Assembly: GCA_903904765.1 (NCBI GenBank)
Contig: CAIVEA010000771.1
Span: 1 to 10,272, forward strand
Reading direction: 5' to 3'
Source: an uncultured Chloroflexota bacterium
GTDB taxonomy: Bacteria > Chloroflexota > Anaerolineae > Aggregatilineales > Phototrophicaceae
Length of the DNA stretch: 10,272 bases
Shown here: one piece after another, positions 1-6,398 of the stretch
Layout of the letters: each line of letters starts with the position of its first letter
How positions within the stretch are numbered: the first letter of the stretch is position 1
Translations under genes and position numbers: made by a program
Notes under the pieces: generated by a model
Databases searched by the model: none
Seen by the model: only the letters and a program-made list of their open reading frames with translations
Told to the model about the DNA's origin: nothing

Positions 1-3
1 CAT

Positions 4-94
4 CACCCTCTCCAAGACGCGGAGTACCGCTTTGGAGAGGGGTGAAAGAGTCTGCTGCTTGCTCCCCCTCGCCTGTTACTACGGCTGAGGGGGC
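4..94. repeat. Tandem GC-rich palindromes, probable dispersed intergenic repeat
   Basis: Two hairpins lie side by side downstream of the ABC-F gene. The first pairs CCCTCTCCAA (6-15) with TTGGAGAGGG (32-41). It extends outward to CAC/GTG with one bulged G, and inside it GCGG (19-22) pairs with CCGC (27-30) around the loop AGTA. The second pairs CCCCCTC (64-70) with GAGGGGG (87-93), with inner GCC/GGC. G-rich sequence continues to about 120. Read on the minus strand, the runs 'ACCTCACCCC' and 'GCCCCCTC' resemble the phrase of intergenic repeats seen in many copies in some GC-rich environmental genomes; that link is from memory. No convincing gene was found in 1-163, and no clear U-tract terminator for the ABC-F gene was seen there. 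Confidence 0.5.
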
Positions 95-163
95 TGGGGG
101 GTGAGGTTTTAGGTTGAGGGTTGTCCCGCAAAAACCTACCTTTGTAAGTCCCCCCACGCCCTT

Positions 164-1855
164 TCACGATGCGCTGCGGCGCAATGTATCGCGCTCCACA
201 TAGTCCGTCCACCCGCTGTAAACCGTGATGCGCCCGCCGTCCAGCAGCCAAATTTCGCCGCCGAAGTTCTGCATGAAGCGCCGATCATGCGAGGCAGCGA
301 TCACCGCGCCGGGGAACTCGTGTAGCGCCGATTCCAGCCCTTCCAGCACATCGAAGCTGACATCGTTGGTCGGCTCATCCAGCAGCAGCAGGTTGGCACG
401 CCCGAAGATCAAGCGGGCGATTTGCAATTTGCGCCGCTGTCCGCTGCTCATCCCGCTGACGGGCGTTTCCATATCGGCATAGCGGAACAGGCCGGAGCGA
501 ATCAGTACCGTCACCAGCGCCTGCTGCTCCAGTTCCAGCCCGTCGCGGAAGGCTTCCAGCAGCGTGTGCGCCGGATTCAGCACCCCGCGTTCCTGATCGA
601 GATAGCCGAAGCGCACCGCCGGATTACGGTACACCTCGCCGCTATCGGGCGCTTCCATCCCTGCGAGGATTTTGACCAGTGTGGACTTGCCTGCGCCGTT
701 TGCCCCCGCCAGCAGGATTCGCGCCCGCGTCCCCACCGTGAAATGCACATCGTCCAGCACCGCCCGCCCGCCGAACCGCTTGCTCACGCCGGACACCACC
801 AGCGGCAGTTTGCCGCGCAGCGCCGTCGGGTCGAAGCGCGGGTCGAAGCGCAGCGGCACGGGCGGCTGCGGAAGCGCCTCGGCCTCCAACCGCGCCAGCT
901 TTTCCTCGGCAGCATGCACCCGCTTGGAAACGGTGTGGTCATGCTGTGCGATCTTGAAGTTGCGGATGAACTTATCGCTGTCCGTTTGGGGGCGGTAGTT
1001 GATGTTCTGCCGCGCTGTCTGCCCGACGGTCAGCCGCAGCGCCGCGATTTCCTCCTGCTGGGTGGCATAGGTGGCCTCCCACTGGCGGCGTTCGCTGGCT
1101 TTGGCGGCGGCGTAGGTGTCATAGTTCCCGCTGTAGCGTTTGCCTTTGCGCGTGTGTTCGTCAATCTCCACGATGCTGGTCACGGTGCGGTTCAGGAACT
1201 CGCGGTCATGCGAGACAATCAGCATCCCGCCGCGATAGGCCGAGAGATAGCCTTCCAACCACGTCAGGCTCAGGCCATCCAGATGGTTGGTCGGCTCGTC
1301 CAGCAGCAGCACATCCGGCACGCCCAGTAGTAACCGCGCCAGCCCCACGCGGGCTTTCTCGCCGCCGGAGAGCGTGCCGAAGCGCCGATCACGCGGGAGA
1401 TGGTCAATCGCCAGCCCGCCCCAGATTTGCGCGAGGCGCGTTTCGATTTCATAGCCGCCCGCCCGTTCAAAAGCATCCAGACTGTCGCCATACTCGCTCA
1501 TGGCGGCATCCAGCGCCGCGCCGGACAGGGCGCTCAGGTGGCTTTCCAGTTCCCGCAGCCGCGCCTCCAGCGTGTGCAGGTCGCGCAGCGCGTCCGCGAT
1601 CAGGTCGTCTAGCGTGTGCGCGTCGTAGCCGGTGATGACCTGCGGCAGATAGCCGAGGCGCGCCCCGCCGCCCAAGCGCACGTTGCCCGCATCCGGCAGC
1701 ACTTCGCCCGCCGCGATCTTGAGCAGCGTGGATTTGCCCACACCGTTCGCGCCTACCAGTCCCACCCGTTCGCCGGGGTTGACCACGAGAGACACGCCAT
1801 TAAGTATGGTGTTCAGACCGTAGATTTTTGTCAGTTGATGAATGGTGATAAGCAT
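164..1855 (-). CDS. ABC-F family ATPase (ribosome-associated, antibiotic-resistance-like)
   Basis: This 563-residue protein has two ATP-binding cassettes and no membrane segments, the ABC-F layout. Family members bind the ribosomal E site, and some dislodge antibiotics. Cassette 1 has Walker A GANGVGKST (35-43), signature LSGGE (162-166) and Walker B with DEPTNHLD (186-193). Cassette 2 has GANGAGKST (384-392), a variant signature MSSGQ (469-473) and DEPTNDVSFD (493-502), where the usual DEPTNHLD motif is altered. The charged, helical interdomain linker runs roughly 245-345. Its 'SDKFIRNFK' segment and long form recall the macrolide/lincosamide resistance-type (ARE) ABC-F proteins more than EttA/Uup, but drug specificity cannot be read from the sequence. 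The ATG is supported by AAGGGGA at 1861-1867, five bases upstream. The leader in 1856-2125 suggests attenuation control. A housekeeping translation factor is the alternative. Confidence 0.93.
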   Translation of the reverse strand: MLITIHQLTKIYGLNTILNGVSLVVNPGERVGLVGANGVGKSTLLKIAAGEVLPDAGNVRLGGGARLGYLPQVITGYDAHTLDDLIADALRDLHTLEARLRELESHLSALSGAALDAAMSEYGDSLDAFERAGGYEIETRLAQIWGGLAIDHLPRDRRFGTLSGGEKARVGLARLLLGVPDVLLLDEPTNHLDGLSLTWLEGYLSAYRGGMLIVSHDREFLNRTVTSIVEIDEHTRKGKRYSGNYDTYAAAKASERRQWEATYATQQEEIAALRLTVGQTARQNINYRPQTDSDKFIRNFKIAQHDHTVSKRVHAAEEKLARLEAEALPQPPVPLRFDPRFDPTALRGKLPLVVSGVSKRFGGRAVLDDVHFTVGTRARILLAGANGAGKSTLVKILAGMEAPDSGEVYRNPAVRFGYLDQERGVLNPAHTLLEAFRDGLELEQQALVTVLIRSGLFRYADMETPVSGMSSGQRRKLQIARLIFGRANLLLLDEPTNDVSFDVLEGLESALHEFPGAVIAASHDRRFMQNFGGEIWLLDGGRITVYSGWTDYVERDTLRRSAS

Positions 1856-1887
1856 ACAGTTCCCCTTTCGCGCAGCCCGAATGAATC

Positions 1888-1924
1888 AAAAGCGCCGCCC
1901 GGCAGATGAACCTGCGGCGGCGCT
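1888..1924 (-). terminator. Candidate attenuator hairpin in the ABC-F leader
   Basis: On the minus strand AGCGCCGCC (1924-1916) pairs perfectly with GGCGGCGCT (1899-1891). After a two-base bulge the stem continues as GCAG (1915-1912) with CTGC (1905-1902), closing a six-base loop. The stem is followed by TTTGATTCATT, a short U-tract. The hairpin ends 35 bases before the ABC-F ATG and starts on the last base of the upstream ORF stop codon, a placement typical of attenuators. The 5' arm segment CCGCAGG (1917-1911) is also perfectly complementary to CCTGCGG (1990-1984) just before that ORF, which could form a competing antiterminator. It could instead be a weak terminator for readthrough from the fucosidase gene about 300 bases upstream. 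Confidence 0.6.
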
Positions 1925-1983
1925 CAATAGACAATCATCGGGTTCGAGTCGTGAATCCAGAGCGCAGCAAACCGGCCAGTCAT
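1924..1983 (-). CDS. Candidate 19-residue leader peptide upstream of the ABC-F gene
   Basis: The minus strand encodes MTGRFAALWIHDSNPMIVY followed by TGA. The final A of the stop codon (1924) is the first base of the attenuator stem, so a ribosome on the last codons would cover the hairpin's 5' arm. ABC-F resistance genes and other ribosome-targeting resistance genes are often controlled by such leader ORFs. No good Shine-Dalgarno sequence precedes this ATG. Translation might rely on reinitiation from the eight-codon ORF that stops 13 bases upstream, or start at the internal ATG that gives MIVY. The ORF is short enough to be chance; its position is the main support. Confidence 0.4.
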   Translation of the reverse strand: MTGRFAALWIHDSNPMIVY

Positions 1984-1996
1984 CCGCAGGATACGG

Positions 1997-2023
1997 TTAT
2001 GACAGAACGGTGTAGTCGCGCAT
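1997..2023 (-). CDS. Candidate 8-residue upstream ORF in the ABC-F leader
   Basis: This minus-strand ORF encodes MRDYTVLS and ends at TAA. A purine-rich GAAAGAG lies five bases before the ATG and could act as a weak ribosome binding site. It lies downstream of the promoter proposed at 2096-2125 and ends 13 bases before the 19-residue ORF, so it may feed ribosomes into it. The evidence is position and spacing only. ORFs of this size arise often by chance. Confidence 0.22.
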   Translation of the reverse strand: MRDYTVLS

Positions 2024-2095
2024 GGGAACTCTTTCACTCGTTTGGATGGGGGTTCCGGGAGCGGTGCAACGCGCAGCACTCGCGGAGACACCCTC

Positions 2096-2125
2096 ACGAT
2101 ACCATGCAGGACGAAAGGCTGTCAA
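2096..2125 (-). promoter_or_regulatory. Candidate sigma-70-type promoter for the ABC-F gene
   Basis: On the minus strand a perfect -35 box TTGACA (2125-2120) is followed, 18 bases later, by TATCGT (2101-2096). TATCGT is preceded by TGG, which makes an extended -10 element (TGnTATCGT). Transcription would start near 2089 and give a leader of about 235 bases before the ABC-F ATG. That is unusually long and contains both small ORFs and the hairpin. A dyad at 2129-2161 lies three bases upstream of the -35 box. Confidence 0.5.
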
Positions 2126-2128
2126 GCA

Positions 2129-2161
2129 TGACACGCTACAACGCTGCGGGAGAGTGTGTCA
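2129..2161. promoter_or_regulatory. Inverted repeat next to the ABC-F -35 box (possible operator)
   Basis: TGACACGCT (2129-2137) and AGTGTGTCA (2153-2161) are inverted repeats that differ at one position, a G:T pair if folded as RNA. They are separated by 15 bases. The TGACAC/GTGTCA half-sites end three bases from the proposed -35 box, so the element could bind a dimeric regulator of the ABC-F promoter. A structural role in a transcript reading through from the fucosidase gene is the alternative. No matching regulator gene is in the window. Confidence 0.3.
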
Positions 2162-2175
2162 TAAGCCAGATCACC

Positions 2176-2218
2176 CATCGTCCAAGCGGAATCCACTTGG
2201 ACGATGAGATTTCTCATC
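2176..2218. repeat. Inverted repeats just 3' of the fucosidase gene
   Basis: CATCGTCCAAG (2176-2186) and CTTGGACGATG (2196-2206) form a perfect 11-base-pair stem with a nine-base loop. A second, mutually exclusive hairpin pairs GATGAG (2203-2208) with CTCATC (2213-2218), and its left half overlaps the first stem by four bases. The group starts two bases beyond the fucosidase stop codon on the minus strand, so it probably marks the 3' end of that transcript. Neither strand has a U-tract after the long stem, so it is not a classical intrinsic terminator. It may stabilise the mRNA end or bind a protein. Confidence 0.5.
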
Positions 2219-2219
2219 C

Positions 2220-3452
2220 TTACGGAGTCAGCACAACCACTGTGTCGAATGGATCGCGCTGATCTGCGGGGATGGTCAAGATCACGGCATCATCACGTCG
2301 TTCTAGGCTAATGGTATTTCCATCGCGCAACAGCCGCGCCTGCTGAAGATTCTCCGGCACACCCTTCACCGTTACGCAATCGCTGGTGTAATCCAGCACA
2401 TGTAGGTAATGGGTATCGCCCTTGCGCGTGCTAACGGTCTGTGCGGTTGGCGGAATCACGCCAGCGCGGGTTCCATAGACCGACTCACTGTTGTTCTTCA
2501 GCCAGCCACCGACACCACGCAAGCGTGCCGCATGTTCAGGGACGATCTCGCCGAGCGCCGTCGGGCCGACATTGAGCAAGTAGTTCGCGCCCACGCTGGC
2601 ACTACGCACCAGCAAATACACGAGATGACGTGTGGATTTAGTGTTGGCATCGGTGGCGCAGTATCCCCAGTGGTCGTTGATGGTCATGCACACTTCGAGG
2701 GGGAGGGGCGAAATAGTGGTCGTATTGAAGCCTGCCGTATTCCCGCCGGGCAGGTCTTGTTCAAAGCCCTGTATGTCCTCGCCCGGAAGCGGGTCTTCGT
2801 GACGGTTGTTTATCACGACGGCATTCGGCTGGAGCATGTGAATCATGTCATACAATTTGTCGTACTCGAAGGAGCCACCGGGCAGGAAATAGGCATCCTT
2901 TTCCGAGAACGGATAATGCGGCCAATCACCATCGAACCACATACAGGTGATTTCACCGAAATTCGTACACAACTCGCGCACTTGCCCGTGCAGGAAGCCG
3001 ATGTAATCCGACCACGCCAGCCCGCTTTCCTTGCGGAAACGATAGGCGGGATGGTGCCAGTCCAGCAGCGAGCTGTAGAATCCAAGCTGGATATCGTTGC
3101 GCTTGGCGATGGCATCCGCCAATTCCTGAATCGGGTCACGTTTGAAAGGTGTGTTCGTTACCTTGTAGTCGTTCAGTGCCGTGTTGTACATGGAGAAGCC
3201 GTCGTGGTGGCGGCTGGTAATCACCATGTACTTCTGACCAGCATCGGCAGCGATGCTCACCCATTCGGCAGCGTTAAACTTGACCGGGTTGAACTGCGGG
3301 ACGAGCTTTTCATATTCCGGGACAGGGATGCGATCCGTGTGCATCACCCATTCCTGTTTGCCGATAATCGAGTACAGTCCCCAATGGATGAACATCCCAA
3401 AGCGGATGTCCTGAAAATGATTCAGACCTTGTTCGGATGCTTGTTTAGCCAT
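2220..3452 (-). CDS. GH29 alpha-L-fucosidase, intracellular
   Basis: The 410-residue product matches the glycoside hydrolase family 29 barrel. These retaining enzymes release L-fucose from oligosaccharides. Visible landmarks are FGMFIHWG (18-25), SRHHDGF (80-86), GFYSSLLDW (124-132) and MWFDGDW (171-177). Asp174 in the last motif fits the family's catalytic nucleophile. NVGP (294-297) lies near the end of the barrel, and the last roughly 80 residues look like the usual C-terminal beta domain. The general acid is not assignable by eye because it varies within GH29. No signal peptide or membrane segment is present, so it probably acts in the cytoplasm on imported fucosides. The start is supported by AAGGAA about eight bases upstream of the ATG. 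No fucose catabolism or sugar transport gene is adjacent, so substrate and regulation are unknown. Confidence 0.9.
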   Translation of the reverse strand: MAKQASEQGLNHFQDIRFGMFIHWGLYSIIGKQEWVMHTDRIPVPEYEKLVPQFNPVKFNAAEWVSIAADAGQKYMVITSRHHDGFSMYNTALNDYKVTNTPFKRDPIQELADAIAKRNDIQLGFYSSLLDWHHPAYRFRKESGLAWSDYIGFLHGQVRELCTNFGEITCMWFDGDWPHYPFSEKDAYFLPGGSFEYDKLYDMIHMLQPNAVVINNRHEDPLPGEDIQGFEQDLPGGNTAGFNTTTISPLPLEVCMTINDHWGYCATDANTKSTRHLVYLLVRSASVGANYLLNVGPTALGEIVPEHAARLRGVGGWLKNNSESVYGTRAGVIPPTAQTVSTRKGDTHYLHVLDYTSDCVTVKGVPENLQQARLLRDGNTISLERRDDAVILTIPADQRDPFDTVVVLTP

Positions 3453-3623
3453 ACTGTTTTTTCCTTGTCTAAGCCAGAGATCGAATGTCGTTGAACAGCG
3501 AGATCAAATAAGGGAATGGGCAAACGGCTCGATTACACACTGACAAACGAACAGTTGAGCGAGTTGGAACAAGCAATGAATCTCTCACCGTATTCGCCCT
3601 TATTTCCGAATGCACACTGAATC

Positions 3624-3673
3624 AAAAAGCAGCACAACGGAGTCGCCATGATGAATGTAATGAAGTTGTGTGC
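3624..3673 (-). terminator. Possible intrinsic terminator of xseAB
   Basis: Downstream of xseB on the minus strand, GCACACAAC (3673-3665) can pair with GTTGTGcTGC (3638-3629), with one bulged C, followed directly by TTTTT (3628-3624). The U-tract and position fit a terminator. The 26-base loop is long for this class, so the call is tentative. Confidence 0.38.
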
Positions 3674-3689
3674 GAAGGGATGCGGCAGC

Positions 3690-3902
3690 CTATAACGGCT
3701 GTACGCGCCCGTCATCCGTCAGTTGGTTCACGCGCAACTCGGCCTCATCCAGCAACGTCTGGCAGCGTTCCGCCAGCACGCGCCCACGCTCGAACACCTC
3801 CACCGACTCCGCCAGCGGCAGCGCACCGGATTCCAGTTTGGCAATCAATTCTTCTAGCTCGGCATAAGCCGCCTCAAAAGAGAGTTCGTTTATAGCGTTC
3901 AT
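3690..3902 (-). CDS. xseB: Exonuclease VII small subunit XseB
   Basis: The 70-residue protein is the small subunit of exonuclease VII, which degrades single-stranded DNA in both directions in a complex of one XseA with several XseB chains. The family pattern is clear: LSFEAAYAELEELIAKLESG (7-26), then LPLAESVEVFERGRVL and CQTLLDEAE, two helices forming the coiled hairpin that binds XseA. Its length is typical. The ATG lies inside the end of xseA, overlapping it by 29 bases, with AAGGA about five bases upstream. The two genes are therefore cotranscribed and probably translationally coupled. Confidence 0.93.
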   Translation of the reverse strand: MNAINELSFEAAYAELEELIAKLESGALPLAESVEVFERGRVLAERCQTLLDEAELRVNQLTDDGRVQPL

Positions 3903-5106
3903 GGCTGTCCTTATCTTCTACACGCGCTTTCAGTTCCCCATCATGGAACTGGATGCTGATTCCGGTTCCGGGCTTCACGCCCTGACTGCTTTCGATCTGT
4001 GCGCCGTCCTCGCTGCGGCTGACGATGGCATAGCCGCGCCGCAGGATGGCGCGGGGGTCGGCGCTACGGAGGGCTGCCCGCCGCCCTGATAGGCGTTCGC
4101 GTAGCAGCGCCAACCGTCCGGCCTGCCCTGTGTTCAGGCGCAAGGTACGGTCATCCACCTGCTGCCGCAAACTGCGAATCCGTACTGCGGGCGAAAGATG
4201 CCCCAGCGTGCGCCTCGCACTGTTCAAATCGGCGGTGGCGCTGCTGAGGGTGTCGTCTATATGCGTGAACAGCGCATCGTTCAAATCGCGCACGGCAGCG
4301 CGTAATTCGGCGCGATCCGGCGTGGCGAGTTCCGCCGCCGCCGAGGGCGTTGGGGCACGCAGATCGGCGGCATAATCGGCAATCGTGGTATCGGTTTCGT
4401 GCCCCACACCGCAGATGACGGGCGTGCGACTGGCAGCGATAGCGCGGGCCACACCCTCATCATTGAATGCCCACAAATCCTCGATGCTACCGCCGCCGCG
4501 TATCACGAGGATGACATCACAGCCGCCGTGCTGGTTCAGCCGTTCTAGCGCCTTCACGATCTTGGGCGGCGCGTCTGCCCCCTGCACGGGCGTGGGGCTG
4601 AGCAGCACTTCCGCCAGCGGGAAACGGCGGCGCAGCACGTTCTGGATGTCCTGAAAGGCGGCGGCTTGCGCCGATGTAACCACGCCGATGCGGTGCGGGA
4701 AGGCCGGGATCGGGCGCTTGCGTTCGGCATCGAACAGTCCCTCTGCCGCCAGTTGTGCTTTCAGGCGCTCAAACTCGGCGTATAGATCGCCCACGCCGGC
4801 CTGCTGCACACTGTCGGCATAAAGCTGGTATACGCCCTGTGCGCCGTACAGCCCCACACGCCCATGCACCAGCACCTTATCGCCATCTCCGGGGCGGAAG
4901 CTCTGGCGCTCGGTATACGTCCGCCACATCACGCTCTTGAGTTGCGCGTCCTCGCCCTCTTTGAGTGTGAAGTACCAGTGGCCGGAGGCGGCGCGTTTCA
5001 TATTGGAAACCTCGCCCTCCACCCAAATGTCTTGCAGCAGTTCGTTTGAATCGAACCATTCGGTGAGATAGGTGTTTAACTTTTTGATCGAATAAGCGTC
5101 CGCCAC
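3874..5106 (-). CDS. xseA: Exonuclease VII large (catalytic) subunit XseA
   Basis: The 410-residue product (from the chosen start) is the catalytic subunit of exonuclease VII, used in mismatch and crosslink repair. It begins with an OB-fold DNA-binding domain (about 1-105, with WVEGEVSN and GHWYFTLK). The nuclease domain follows, with RIGVVTS, RGGGSIEDLWAFNDE (203-217) and GVGHETDTTIADY (233-245), then RAPTPSAAAEL. A helical XseB-binding region and a short C-terminal beta segment complete it. I chose the GTG at 5104-5106 because AAAGGGA lies five bases upstream. A longer reading from a TTG at 5143-5145 would begin next to the TATAAT promoter box and add 13 residues before the conserved N-terminus. 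In 'VTSAQAAAFQDI' an Ala replaces the usual Gly of the family's TSxxGAA pattern, a mild variant. XseB is encoded immediately downstream. Confidence 0.95.
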   Translation of the reverse strand: MADAYSIKKLNTYLTEWFDSNELLQDIWVEGEVSNMKRAASGHWYFTLKEGEDAQLKSVMWRTYTERQSFRPGDGDKVLVHGRVGLYGAQGVYQLYADSVQQAGVGDLYAEFERLKAQLAAEGLFDAERKRPIPAFPHRIGVVTSAQAAAFQDIQNVLRRRFPLAEVLLSPTPVQGADAPPKIVKALERLNQHGGCDVILVIRGGGSIEDLWAFNDEGVARAIAASRTPVICGVGHETDTTIADYAADLRAPTPSAAAELATPDRAELRAAVRDLNDALFTHIDDTLSSATADLNSARRTLGHLSPAVRIRSLRQQVDDRTLRLNTGQAGRLALLRERLSGRRAALRSADPRAILRRGYAIVSRSEDGAQIESSQGVKPGTGISIQFHDGELKARVEDKDSHERYKRTLF

Positions 5107-5136
5107 GAGATTCCCTTTGGCTAGGATGCGCCGGAT

Positions 5137-5142
5137 ATTATA
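5137..5142 (-). promoter_or_regulatory. -10 box of the xseAB promoter
   Basis: The minus strand has a perfect TATAAT here, 30 bases upstream of the xseA GTG. At 17-base spacing the -35 position is ATGTCG (5165-5160), only three matches to consensus. On the plus strand the overlapping TATTAT (5136-5141) could also serve the divergent operon starting at 5186, so the 79-base gap may hold a bidirectional promoter. No good plus-strand -35 box is visible. Confidence 0.5.
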
Positions 5143-5185
5143 CAATGGGCGCGTTTGTTCGACATGACATCAGGAGCATGCGGCT

Positions 5186-5476
5186 ATGCCTCAATTGAAC
5201 GCTGAACAGCGCCAGAAGCTTTTGGACGAACTGAGTGGGATGAATTTCAACAAGGCGAAGGCCAAACTGCGTAGCCTCGATCAAAAAAACCGGCTGGTTT
5301 TCTTCCGCAACGCACAGGGTGTTGGGCGCTGGATGACGCGCTACGACCTACCCACGCTCGGCACCCGCGTCACGCTGGTGGAAACCCATCAGGATGCCAA
5401 TAACAAAGGCAAGCTACGTTCGGAATTTGAATTGAGCGAAATCTCGGTGGAACCGCTACCGGGCAACGCCAGCTAA
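5186..5476 (+). CDS. Unrecognised 96-residue protein, first gene of the bioY operon
   Basis: I do not recognise this family. The 96-residue product is soluble, with no signal peptide or membrane segment. Residues 5-35 are charged and probably helical (AEQRQKLLDELSG, then KAKAKLRSLD). The rest looks like a small beta domain, with RLVFFRNAQGVGRWMTRYDL (36-55), GTRVTLVET (59-67) and ELSEISVEPLP at the end. The RWMTRYDLP stretch with many aromatic and basic residues could bind nucleic acid, but that is a guess. The ATG has AGGAG (5172-5176) nine bases upstream. It is divergent from xseA and lies 42 bases before bioY on the same strand, so probably in the same transcript. Base composition and codon use resemble the neighbours, which supports a real gene. 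Confidence 0.8.
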   Translation: MPQLNAEQRQKLLDELSGMNFNKAKAKLRSLDQKNRLVFFRNAQGVGRWMTRYDLPTLGTRVTLVETHQDANNKGKLRSEFELSEISVEPLPGNAS

Positions 5477-5518
5477 AACCGCATCCGACTGCACCCTGAA
5501 GATGAAGGAGTTTGACTG

Positions 5519-6067
5519 ATGCTGCGTACACTTCCCCGTACCCGCGACTTCAGCCTGTCTGCACGGCTGACCGCCATCGCTATCTGCACGCTGCTTACCA
5601 TTCTCTCGTCGCGGGTGACGATTGACATTGGCGTGATTCCGTTCACCCTGCAACCGTTGGCGGTTTTGCTCAGCGGCATGATCCTCGGTGGGCGCGATGG
5701 CTTCTTCAGCCAGCTGGCCTATCTCGGCCTGATCGCGCTCGGCCTGCCCTTCGATGCGCGTGGGCTGGGGACGGCGGCGCTGCTCGGCCCGACGGCGGGC
5801 TATCTGGTCGGCTTCGTGCTGGCGGCGGGCGCAGCGGGCTTCCTCGTGGAACATGGCGCGACTCGTGGTTGGCAGCGGTGGATGGCCGGCCTCGTGGGGA
5901 TCGCCATTATGTACGTTTGTGGTCTCGCGGTGCTGATGGCGCGTGCCAACATGGATTTGGGCGCGGCATGGGCGGCGGGTGCTGCTCCGTTCCTGCTGCC
6001 GGACATGGCTAAGGCGCTGATCGCAGCCTCGTTGACCGAAGGCGGACGTAAATTATTACGAGGGTAA
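5519..6067 (+). CDS. bioY: BioY, substrate-binding component of an ECF biotin transporter
   Basis: The 182-residue membrane protein matches BioY, the S component that captures biotin for an energy-coupling-factor transporter. Key family features are the N-terminal IPFTLQPLAVLLSGMILGG (40-58), LGLPFDARG (74-82) and the diagnostic LLGPTAGYLVGF (88-99). A final helix carries LPDMAKALIAA (160-170), the position of the family's conserved Asp and Lys. About six hydrophobic segments are visible: roughly 16-34, 38-56, 63-78, 88-109, 122-141 and 150-172. The length is typical. AAGGAG (5505-5510) eight bases before the ATG supports the start. No ECF ATPase or EcfT gene is in the window, so it either shares a module encoded elsewhere or works alone, as some BioY proteins are reported to do. 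The next gene starts four bases after its stop. Confidence 0.94.
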   Translation: MLRTLPRTRDFSLSARLTAIAICTLLTILSSRVTIDIGVIPFTLQPLAVLLSGMILGGRDGFFSQLAYLGLIALGLPFDARGLGTAALLGPTAGYLVGFVLAAGAAGFLVEHGATRGWQRWMAGLVGIAIMYVCGLAVLMARANMDLGAAWAAGAAPFLLPDMAKALIAASLTEGGRKLLRG

Positions 6068-6071
6068 TCTG

Positions 6072-6371
6072 ATGAACGATGCCGTCACCGTCACCTTTGT
6101 TCCGCAGCAGGTCGTCACATGGCTGATTATCGGCTTGCTGGCGGGTTTCTCGGCGAGTCTACTGGTGCGTGGGCGCGGGATGAACGTCACAGGTAGCATC
6201 TTTGTGGGGCTGGTGGGGGCGCTGCTGGGGGGTCTGCTGTTCGGCGTGCTGCGCTGGCCCGTTTCGCCCGCGCTGGAGGACGGCATCACCTTGCGCTATA
6301 TTGACATTATTGTGTCATTCGTAGGGGCGGTGCTGGTGCTGTTCATCGTCACCGGAATCCGCCGCCGCTGA
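6072..6371 (+). CDS. Small GlsB/YeaQ/YmgE-like membrane protein
   Basis: The 99-residue protein has three predicted membrane segments, about 14-32, 39-60 and 76-95. The glycine-rich core resembles the GlsB/YeaQ/YmgE family, once called transglycosylase-associated. Compare WLIIGLLAGFSASLL (17-31), RGRGMNVTGSIFVGLVGA (33-50) and LLGGLLFG (51-58). The third segment lies further away than usual, after a loop with RWPVSPALEDG. The molecular role of this family is unsettled; members are often linked to stress responses. The start has GAGGG (6060-6064) overlapping the end of bioY, and the genes are four bases apart, so they are surely cotranscribed. The strong terminator at 6399 closes the operon. 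Confidence 0.8.
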   Translation: MNDAVTVTFVPQQVVTWLIIGLLAGFSASLLVRGRGMNVTGSIFVGLVGALLGGLLFGVLRWPVSPALEDGITLRYIDIIVSFVGAVLVLFIVTGIRRR

Positions 6372-6398
6372 CGTACTTTCACCATTCGCAGAGTCATA

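Noticed and set aside
3..251. Minus-strand 82-codon frame at the left edge
   Set aside because: It overlaps the end of the ABC-F gene in another frame and then reads through the palindromic repeat. Phrases such as TSPPSPLSR are typical of translated GC-rich repeats.
422..1330. Long plus-strand open frame of 302 codons
   Set aside because: It is antisense to the ABC-F gene. The minus-strand product has all ABC motifs in order, while the plus-strand product is rich in Arg, Gln and His and shows no family pattern.
1935..1960. tRNA T-loop-like GGTTCGAGTC on the plus strand
   Set aside because: The bases either side do not form a five-pair T-stem, and no anticodon arm or acceptor stem is found upstream.
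1906..2262. Plus-strand frame of 118 codons in the ABC-F/fucosidase gap
   Set aside because: No family pattern, no good ribosome binding site, and it runs through the hairpins and into the fucosidase gene on the opposite strand.
2409..3494. Plus-strand open frame of 361 codons
   Set aside because: It is antisense to the GH29 fucosidase, whose motifs are intact. Long antisense frames are common in GC-rich genes.
3533..3715. Minus-strand 60-codon frame before the fucosidase gene
   Set aside because: It overlaps the end of xseB, spans the probable terminator hairpin and shows no recognisable family.
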